Source: CAYUKK01 sp964445305 (GTDB lineage: Bacteria; Acidobacteriota; Aminicenantia; Aminicenantales; UBA8522). From it: a stretch of DNA of 12,570 nucleotides. A program made the position numbers and the translations under genes. The notes under the pieces are model-generated. The model did not search any database and was not told the DNA's origin. It saw only the letters and a program-made list of their open reading frames with translations. The stretch covers positions 1 to 12,570 of the forward strand of contig CAYUKK010000049.1 of the NCBI GenBank assembly GCA_964445305.1, given 5' to 3'. This document shows, piece by piece, positions 7,216 to 11,837 of this stretch; positions within the stretch are counted from its first letter, which is position 1, and each line of letters opens with the position of its first letter.

Positions 7216-8022
7216 ATGATTGACCTCCACTGCCATATTTTGCCAGGAGTCGATGACGGCGCCGATAGCCTGGCCGAGGCCCTGGCCATGGCGAGGCTTG
7301 CCAGGGAGGATGGAATCGAAAAAATTGTCGCTACCCCCCATCTTTATCGGGAGGGTGTTGACGCCGGAAGCTTTGCGTTGCTGGAGGAAAAGGTAGGGCA
7401 ACTCAGGGAAGCTCTCGAGAGACACGGCATAAAAATAGAGCTCTTGGCAGGCGCAGAGGTCCATATCTCCCATAATCTTATCGGAGAAATAAGGAAAAAC
7501 CGAAAAAATCTCGTTCTCAATGGGAGTTCCTACATGTTCGTCGAGTTTCCCTCCGAGCACATTTTCCCGGGAGTAAAGAATCTTTTCTTCGATTTGATGA
7601 CCGAAGGGATTATCCCCGTCATCGCTCATCCTGAAAGAAACCGCGTTTTCGCCAGGCAGCCCGGGCTCTTATTCGAGCTTATCCAGATAGGGGCTTTGGG
7701 TCAGGCTAATAGCGGGAGTCTCACCGGGCTTTATGGGGTGAGCGCTGAGGAGACGGCTTATCGCTTTCTCGGCTGGAACCTGATCCATTTTATTGCCAGC
7801 GACGCTCATAACGCCCGGTCGTTGCCGCCGAGGCTCAAGGAAGCGGTCGAGAGAGCGGGAGCGGTAGTGGGAGAGGAAAGAGCAAGAGCGCTCGTTGTGG
7901 ATAACCCCCGGGCCGTGCTCGAGGACCGAGAGATTCCGGTCGTCTTCGAGCCGGCTGACCCGCGAAAGACAAAGAAGAGTTTCGCCATCAAGGTACCCGG
8001 CTTCTTGCGGCGCCACAGATGA
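7216..8022 (+). CDS. CpsB/YwqE-family PHP-domain protein-tyrosine phosphatase
   Basis: Metal-dependent (Mn-type) phosphatase that removes phosphate from BY-kinase tyrosine clusters; cytoplasmic. The PHP metal ligands are all visible in this 268-residue protein: H5 and H7 in the opening LHCHILPGVDDGA, H42 in VATPHLYREG, E81 in AGAEVHI, H138 in VIAHPERN, and D196 and H198 in ASDAHN. The length is close to the family norm of about 250, with a slightly longer basic C-terminal tail. The start at ATG 7216 is chosen because the wza-coupled remnant at 5626 begins at the equivalent codon; ATG 7210 and TTG 7192 are alternatives, and none has a good ribosome binding site. That fits a gene once translated by coupling to wza and now separated from it by about 1.6 kb. 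The substrate is inferred to be the kinase at 2-1396. Confidence 0.9.
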   Translation: MIDLHCHILPGVDDGADSLAEALAMARLAREDGIEKIVATPHLYREGVDAGSFALLEEKVGQLREALERHGIKIELLAGAEVHISHNLIGEIRKNRKNLVLNGSSYMFVEFPSEHIFPGVKNLFFDLMTEGIIPVIAHPERNRVFARQPGLLFELIQIGALGQANSGSLTGLYGVSAEETAYRFLGWNLIHFIASDAHNARSLPPRLKEAVERAGAVVGEERARALVVDNPRAVLEDREIPVVFEPADPRKTKKSFAIKVPGFLRRHR

Positions 8023-8043
8023 GGCCTGAAGCATCAAGAATTA

Positions 8044-8070
8044 AGCAATAAAAAAGGGAGCTTTTTTGCT
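8044..8070 (+). terminator. Weak AT-rich inverted repeat, possible operon terminator
   Basis: AGC plus an A-run (8044-8056) can pair with CTTTTTTGCT (8061-8070) around a GGAG loop, with a three-base bulge. It follows the phosphatase gene by 21 bases and abuts the next promoter. The stem is mostly A-T, so termination strength is doubtful. Confidence 0.25.
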
Positions 8071-8098
8071 TGACAAAGGAACTTTGCGTCCTTATTAT
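8070..8098 (+). promoter_or_regulatory. Sigma-70-type promoter for the secreted protein gene
   Basis: A consensus -35 box TTGACA (8070-8075), a 17-base spacer and TATTAT (8093-8098) as -10. A start near 8105 leaves a very short leader before the Shine-Dalgarno. This is the best promoter-like sequence in the window and separates this gene from the polysaccharide operon. Confidence 0.65.
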
Positions 8099-8106
8099 TA
8101 GCTTTG

Positions 8107-8114
8107 AAAGGAGG
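8107..8114 (+). promoter_or_regulatory. Strong Shine-Dalgarno
   Basis: AAAGGAGG five bases before ATG 8120, the strongest ribosome binding site in the window. With the consensus promoter it suggests high expression. Confidence 0.7.
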
Positions 8115-8119
8115 ATCCT

Positions 8120-8923
8120 ATGAGGAAAGGGGTTCGTTCAATTCAATTAATGGTGGGCGTTGTTCTGGGTGCTTTTCTTTTTTGTGGCCCAACGTTCGCG
8201 GGCGGGGCGAGCAACCCTAAAGGAAGCCTTATCGGGTTTGTTTATGGCCAGGATGGGACAACGCCATTGCCCGGGGCTGTGGTCAAGCTCAAGAACCTTA
8301 TTAGCGGCGCCATCTACGAGAGTAGCCCAGCTGATGATTACGGAATTATCAAAGTTCAGGGAATTGAAACGGGGCTTTATACCTATGGTGTGGCCACAGA
8401 AAAGGGCGATTACAATGCTGAAAATCTGGTGGGATTTACCGTCGAGGAAAACGACATCGCCAAGATCACGATCGTCGTCGACCCGTATGAGAAGGACGTG
8501 GCCGAGGCGGTGAGCCAGGTGGAGAAGGGATTAGAGACGAGTGGCGAGTTTTTGGTCGGGACAATCGCTTCCTTCGACCCGACGACACGGATGGCTCAGG
8601 TTCAGGTGGTCAACGGACTGCTCCGGCTAAATGACAAAATCCACGCCCGGGGGAGGTCGACCAACTTCTACCAGGAGATCACCGTGTTGAAGGTCGGCAA
8701 CGCCCTCGCCAGGCACCTCATCAAAGGTCAGACTGGCTTGGTGCAGCTTGAGCAGGAGGCTTCAAAAGGAGACCTCATCTATATCGTCAGGGAGGAGAGG
8801 AAGGTGATGCCCTTTTTCCTGGCGCCGGTGGGGGTAGCGGCTGTGGTGGCGGGAAATTCTGTCGTTAACTACGGCATCGCCCGAATCACTGACAAGTGCC
8901 GGCCCACCTCCCCCAAAAAATAA
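8120..8923 (+). CDS. Secreted protein: carboxypeptidase-regulatory-like domain plus translation-factor-like beta-barrel
   Basis: Unnamed 267-residue exported protein. Residues 1-27 form a signal peptide with a probable cut after TFA. Residues 33-122 look like a carboxypeptidase-regulatory (CnaB-like) beta-sandwich: GFVYGQDGTTPLPGAVVKL, then a YGIIKVQGIETGLY stretch. A short helical linker (124-140) leads to residues 143-225, whose pattern (VGTIASFD, LLRLNDKIHARGRSTNF, ASKGDLIYIV) resembles the beta-barrel of EF-Tu domain 2 and of the C-terminal domain of U32 peptidases. A hydrophobic segment (231-254) and a short tail, DKCRPTSPKK, end the protein, suggesting C-terminal membrane anchoring or packing. 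Promoter and ribosome binding site are its own and strong. Dispersed repeat DNA begins right after the stop codon. A structural or adaptor role in the envelope is possible; the function is unknown. Confidence 0.85.
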   Translation: MRKGVRSIQLMVGVVLGAFLFCGPTFAGGASNPKGSLIGFVYGQDGTTPLPGAVVKLKNLISGAIYESSPADDYGIIKVQGIETGLYTYGVATEKGDYNAENLVGFTVEENDIAKITIVVDPYEKDVAEAVSQVEKGLETSGEFLVGTIASFDPTTRMAQVQVVNGLLRLNDKIHARGRSTNFYQEITVLKVGNALARHLIKGQTGLVQLEQEASKGDLIYIVREERKVMPFFLAPVGVAAVVAGNSVVNYGIARITDKCRPTSPKK

Positions 8924-8990
8924 CTTTAGGTGGGGTCGCTTTACTTTAGGCAGTTTAGGTGGCGGAGTTTTAGGCAGTTTAGGTGGGGTC
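8924..8990 (+). repeat. TTTAGG-rich repeat cluster after the secreted protein gene
   Basis: An 18-base unit beginning TTTAGGCAG and ending TTTAGGTGG occurs at 8945-8962 and 8969-8986, and TTTAGGTGGGGTCG occurs near 8925 and 8978. It directly abuts the preceding stop codon and runs into the ~100-bp repeat copy A. Confidence 0.7.
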
Positions 8991-9080
8991 GGACCACGGT
9001 AACTTATTGATAAAAAAAGAGATACTGCAAAAAGGGGCCGTTTTTAGGGCTTAAACCCACATTTTTTGGGCCAAAAATCA
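8985..9080 (+). repeat. Dispersed ~100-bp repeat, copy A
   Basis: It starts with GGGGTCGGACC (containing the palindrome GGTC-G-GACC) and shares 21 consecutive identical bases with copy B at 9599. It then stays recognisably similar (TTGATAA, AAAGAG, AAAAAG, GGGCTTAAA, a T-run, AAAAATCA) to the end. It resembles ends of REP-like or RAYT-mobilised elements, an inference from style. Confidence 0.7.
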
Positions 9081-9167
9081 GATCTTAGAGGGGGAGGCAG
9101 GGAAGGTTAGTTCGGAGGCCGAGGTCAGTCCTCTGGAACTCAAGGGCGGACTTGATAATTAACCTTG

Positions 9168-9186
9168 GCGCTGCGTAGCGCTTTTT
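9168..9186 (+). terminator. Possible Rho-independent terminator
   Basis: GCGCT (9168-9172) pairs with AGCGC (9177-9181) across a GCGT loop, followed at once by TTTTT. The stem is only five pairs and it is 245 bases past the nearest upstream gene, so confidence is modest. Confidence 0.35.
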
Positions 9187-9305
9187 CCTCTTTGTCCTTT
9201 TTTTCTCCTTTTCCCGCATCCTACTTATTTCGGAATTTCGGATTTCCGAGTTCACCTGATTCTTATCTTTTTTCTTCCTCCTTTCTCTTTTTCTTCCTTT
9301 CTTTG

Positions 9306-9329
9306 TTCCTTCCTTCCTTCCTTCCTTCC
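9306..9329 (+). repeat. (TTCC)6 microsatellite
   Basis: Six perfect TTCC units inside the polypyrimidine tract; prone to slipped-strand length change. Confidence 0.9.
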
Positions 9330-9434
9330 TCTTTTCTTTTCCTCCTTGCCTTTGATCGTTCACATTCATTTATTCACGCCCCCTCACTCATCTTCTCTTT
9401 CACCAAATGTCCTGGGTGGCCAGTGTACACTGGT

Positions 9435-9563
9435 TGAACCTCTCCCCAAATTTAGGACGGAACAATAAGTGCATTTTGACCTACCATGACCTTGGAGGAG
9501 ATATTGCAATATGGTCAACATGCGAAGAAGAAATCACGCAGCAGCTAAGGCCAAGCTTGCCCT
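9435..9563 (+). mobile_element. Remnant of the left end of an IS3-family element
   Basis: TGAACC at 9435 followed by CCCCAAATTTAGGACGGAAC resembles the left terminal repeat and leader of IS3-family elements. A GGAGGAG ribosome binding site (about 9494-9500) and the beginning of an OrfA-like frame follow. The remnant ends where the 21-base tandem repeat begins. No OrfB or right end is present. Confidence 0.45.
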
Positions 9564-9624
9564 GGTGAATATAATTTGGGGTCGGGTGAATATAATTTGG
9601 GGTCGGACCACGGTAACTTCTTGA
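9511..9624 (+). pseudogene. Truncated IS3-type OrfA transposase stub
   Basis: From ATG 9511 the frame reads MVNMRRRNHAAAKAKLAL, like the conserved N-terminus of IS3-family OrfA proteins (RRRNxxxxFKAKVAL) with one residue missing. After residue 18 it runs into the repeat (VNIIWGR twice) and stops at TGA 9622. Only the first ~17 codons are transposon-derived. The match is short, so the family call is tentative. Confidence 0.45.
9564..9605 (+). repeat. Perfect tandem duplication of a 21-base unit
   Basis: The unit begins GGTGAATATAATTTGGGG and ends TCG; copies are 9564-9584 and 9585-9605 without mismatch. It forms the left edge of repeat copy B and interrupts the OrfA remnant. Confidence 0.9.
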
Positions 9625-9701
9625 TAATAAAAGAGGTCTAACAAAAAGATCGCCTTTCCTTGGGCTTAAATCGCTATTTTTGGCGGCATAAACAAAAATC
9701 A
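9599..9701 (+). repeat. Dispersed ~100-bp repeat, copy B
   Basis: Diverged partner of copy A at 8985-9080, starting with the shared 21 bases (GGGGTCGGACCACGG onward) and ending in AAAAATCA. It is about seven bases longer through small insertions. Confidence 0.7.
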
Positions 9702-9834
9702 ACAAATAGGTTCAGGGAAATAGAGGCTCGGGCTCGAATGTTGATGCAACCAAGGCAATGATCAAAAGCAAGGATGGACCGGGCGTGTCGTGAATTTGCC
9801 ATCTCGAGCAAATTTGGTTATCCTACAGCGCAGG

Positions 9835-10572
9835 ATGAAAAAAAGAGGTTTTTTCTCTGGCCATTCCTTTGCCGTCGGGGTGGCATGCATTCTTGTCCTC
9901 TTTTTTTTCTTCATTTTTTTCTTCTCTCTGGTCCGAGACAAAGCCCCATCCACCCCGAACTCCCTTCTCTCTGACTCTGACGGCTCACCGAGTCTCCCTA
10001 ATTCCAGGCACCTCCCTGATTCGACGAGCCTCCATGTTCCCTCTTCTTTCCCATTGCCTCAAAGTGCCCACAATTATTCCCTTGAAGAGGTAAGAAGAGT
10101 TCTTGAGGCCATTGCAAAAGTTCAGGCGGAAGGCAATCAGGTGCCTTCCTCCGGCCGCCTTCGTGAAATCGCTATCACCGAGAGCGAGCTCAACTCTTAT
10201 ATTGCCTATCGGATAGAAACCGAGCATGAGGAGATCATGAAGGAGCTTCGTCTGAAGCTTTTCGAGAGAAACCGGATCGAGGGGAAAATCTATCTTGACC
10301 TCCGCGGCCGCGACATCCCGAGCTTCCTCCGACCGGAGCTGAATTTTTATTTCTTGGCTGACGTCATTGTCTCGTCGGGACTGGTCAAAATCGACTTCAA
10401 AGAGCTTTTTCTTGAGGACGAGCCCATCCAGCTTCAGCTTCTCGACATGGTCATCGGCATTATCTCCAAGCTGAGCGGCCAGGAGCGAGTGAGCCTCCAC
10501 GATTGGTACGCCCTGCCCTATGGCCTCAAGGATATCAAGACGCGTAAAGGCAAGGCTATTTTTTATTATTGA
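9835..10572 (+). CDS. Membrane-anchored protein of unknown function
   Basis: I do not recognise this 245-residue protein with confidence. ATG 9835 gives a basic start and one very hydrophobic segment rich in phenylalanine (about 11-32), so it is a signal-anchor or uncleaved signal. A low-complexity Ser/Pro linker (37-78) follows, then a folded part (82-245) opening with a helix (YSLEEVRRVLEAIAKV) and containing ITESELNSYIAYRI, alternating beta-like stretches and the end TRKGKAIFYY. The 'ITESELNSYI' phrase and the strand pattern recall small lipid-binding-like envelope proteins such as YpmS/DUF2140, a weak resemblance. The longer start at 9790 would put 15 residues before the anchor and is less likely. 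Sixty-four bases separate it from rsmD on the same strand, so co-transcription is possible. Confidence 0.72.
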   Translation: MKKRGFFSGHSFAVGVACILVLFFFFIFFFSLVRDKAPSTPNSLLSDSDGSPSLPNSRHLPDSTSLHVPSSFPLPQSAHNYSLEEVRRVLEAIAKVQAEGNQVPSSGRLREIAITESELNSYIAYRIETEHEEIMKELRLKLFERNRIEGKIYLDLRGRDIPSFLRPELNFYFLADVIVSSGLVKIDFKELFLEDEPIQLQLLDMVIGIISKLSGQERVSLHDWYALPYGLKDIKTRKGKAIFYY

Positions 10573-10636
10573 ATCGACAAGGTAATATTAAAGAGGGGAC
10601 GGGCCACCGAAGGCACTGTCCTCGAGGGTGGCTACT

Positions 10637-11179
10637 ATGCTCAGGGTGATTGGCGGAGCCTTTAAGGGCAGGCGACTCCGTCTGGTCCCCGGGCCTCGGG
10701 TTCGACCCATGCCGGCCAAGCTCAAGGAGGCCCTTTTTGACATTATCGGCGAGCGAGTCCGGGGGACGGTTATCCTCGATGGATTTGCCGGAACTGGTGC
10801 CGTCGGGATCGAGGCGCTCAGCCGCGGCGCCGAGAAAGCCATCTTCGTCGAGGAATACTATCCAGCCGTCAAAATAATCAAGGACAACCTGGTCAAGTGC
10901 GAGGCAGAGGCAAGAGGGCGGGTCATCCACAAAGAGTTCAACCGCGGCGTCATTCTCCTGGCCAAAGAAAAGGTCATGTTTGACCTGATTTTCCTCGACC
11001 CCCCCTACAAGCTCCTGCCTGAGCGCAATCCTCTGAAGGTCATCAAAAAAAGGGGAATCCTCAAAAAGGACGGCCTTATCATCCTTCGCCATTTCTTCAA
11101 AATCACCCCCGACCAGAAATATTTCCAGCTAATCAGATCAATTACTATCGGGGACGATACCCTCTCCCTCTTTTCCTGA
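10637..11179 (+). CDS. rsmD: 16S rRNA (guanine966-N2)-methyltransferase RsmD
   Basis: SAM-dependent methyltransferase acting on G966 (E. coli numbering) of 16S rRNA during 30S assembly; cytoplasmic. The 180 residues fit the family length. The N-terminus MLRVIGGAFKGRRL is the standard RsmD start. RPMPAKLKEALFDII corresponds to the usual RPTxxRVREALFN block. Motif I is LDGFAGTGAVGIEALSRGA (about 47-65), and the catalytic DPPY is at 121-124. ATG 10637 is preferred over GTG 10628 because it matches the family start; GAGGGTG just upstream is a moderate ribosome binding site. rsmD is often followed by coaD; here a dispersed repeat and a doubtful ORF follow instead. Confidence 0.92.
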   Translation: MLRVIGGAFKGRRLRLVPGPRVRPMPAKLKEALFDIIGERVRGTVILDGFAGTGAVGIEALSRGAEKAIFVEEYYPAVKIIKDNLVKCEAEARGRVIHKEFNRGVILLAKEKVMFDLIFLDPPYKLLPERNPLKVIKKRGILKKDGLIILRHFFKITPDQKYFQLIRSITIGDDTLSLFS

Positions 11180-11183
11180 GATT

Positions 11184-11202
11184 GGGGACAGCATACATAA
11201 TT
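11184..11202 (+). repeat. Dispersed repeat, intact copy
   Basis: GGGGACAGCATACATAATT matches the IS-interrupted copy (5695-5705 joined to 7038-7045) at 17 of 19 positions. Bases just beyond it (ATCCC, 11203-11207) allow a GGGA/TCCC hairpin. It lies five bases after the rsmD stop codon. Confidence 0.7.
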
Positions 11203-11225
11203 ATCCCATTTCTTAATAAAAAACG

Positions 11226-11636
11226 ATGGTCATATCCATTTTAGTTTTACTGAGGCCTTTTAATGGCATCCTCAGGGGGCCTCTTTTCGGTAGCATTTTG
11301 GGATGTTGGACTATCGACTATCTCGGTTCATCAGGGAAAAACGAGGTCGAAAGAGAACCCACAGAGCTCAAAGAAAGCTCAAGGCCTAAACAAGAGGCAA
11401 AAAGAGGTAAAAAGAGGATCAGTATTATCGAAAAGGAGCTGCGGAAAAAGGGGGAAACGGAGAAGATGGTCGGCCTGCTATTGAAGAGCTGCGGCCAATT
11501 GTTAATAATGAACTCTAAGAAAAAGAATGCGCTACTCTATCTGAGGGCTGAACAAAAAATCAAGTTTCAAAAGAAAAATCTCGGTGGAATATTCGGCATC
11601 GTGGGCGAACTCAGGGTTTTTTTGAGTCGGGGTTGA
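11226..11636 (+). CDS. Doubtful small ORF, hypothetical protein
   Basis: A 136-codon frame starting at ATG 11226 with no visible Shine-Dalgarno. It has a short hydrophobic start (about 1-34) and then a Lys/Arg/Glu-rich body (KRGKKRISIIEKELRKKGE). I recognise no family. It lies between a dispersed repeat and a probable regulatory leader. It could be a chance frame or a decayed gene; length is the only argument in its favour. Confidence 0.3.
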   Translation: MVISILVLLRPFNGILRGPLFGSILGCWTIDYLGSSGKNEVEREPTELKESSRPKQEAKRGKKRISIIEKELRKKGETEKMVGLLLKSCGQLLIMNSKKKNALLYLRAEQKIKFQKKNLGGIFGIVGELRVFLSRG

Positions 11637-11655
11637 GAATCCAGAGATTCGTGCT

Positions 11656-11691
11656 TTCATAAGAAAATTCATAAGAAAAGTCATAAGAAAA
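11656..11691 (+). repeat. Three tandem copies of a 12-base unit
   Basis: TTCATAAGAAAA at 11656-11667 and 11668-11679, then GTCATAAGAAAA at 11680-11691: one mismatch over three units. It lies about 150 bases upstream of the secreted repeat-protein gene and may be binding sites or a slippage product. Confidence 0.85.
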
Positions 11692-11742
11692 TATCCTTGC
11701 CCTTAACAGAAAGTTTTCCTATACTGATAAAGCCTTGTCTCT

Positions 11743-11790
11743 GCCGATTTGTCCAGAAGACAAAGCTTGCCCGAGGAAAAGGAAAGCGGC
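11743..11790 (+). ncRNA. Possible structured leader RNA (three-way junction)
   Basis: Two adjacent hairpins sit inside a short closing helix. The closing helix is GCC 11743-11745 with GGC 11788-11790. Hairpin 1 is TTTGTC 11748-11753 with GACAAA 11759-11764. Hairpin 2 is GCTTGCC 11765-11771 with GGAAAGC 11781-11787, with one G-A mismatch. Only two bases (GA) are unpaired at the junction. CCTAAAAC follows, recalling the tetraloop-receptor part of c-di-GMP-I riboswitches, but the conserved GGCAAACC and GGACGCAAAGCC are not intact. A cis-acting leader for the gene at 11838 is plausible; the class is unknown. Confidence 0.3.
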
Positions 11791-11837
11791 CTAAAACACC
11801 AGATTTTTCTCAACGCTAGCAAGACGGGGCGCTTTTG

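Larger units (their letters stand above)
9081..9434. other. Non-coding stretch dominated by a polypyrimidine tract
   Basis: From about 9182 to 9410 the + strand is almost entirely C and T, including a (TTCC)6 microsatellite. Open frames here are low-complexity Lys/Arg/Glu or Ser/Phe/Leu strings and are not credible proteins. A small terminator-like hairpin precedes the tract, and a perfect 14-base palindrome CCAGTGTACACTGG lies at 9420-9433. Confidence 0.6.

Noticed and set aside
7102..7629. 175-codon minus-strand frame over the phosphatase start
   Set aside because: Overlaps the PHP metal-binding motifs on the + strand and shows no domain of its own.
9085..9437. Overlapping open frames in the polypyrimidine tract
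   Set aside because: Translations are low-complexity artefacts of the C/T strand bias (Lys/Arg/Glu on one strand, Ser/Phe/Leu on the other).
10594..10625. Nested imperfect hairpin before rsmD as terminator or attenuator
   Set aside because: Stem contains bulges and is not followed by a T-run; not convincing.
10556..11092. 178-codon minus-strand frame over rsmD
   Set aside because: The + frame carries unmistakable RsmD motifs; the minus frame has no family features.
11700..11837. Full c-di-GMP-I riboswitch
   Set aside because: The conserved GGCAAACC and GGACGCAAAGCC strings are absent; kept only as an unassigned structured leader.
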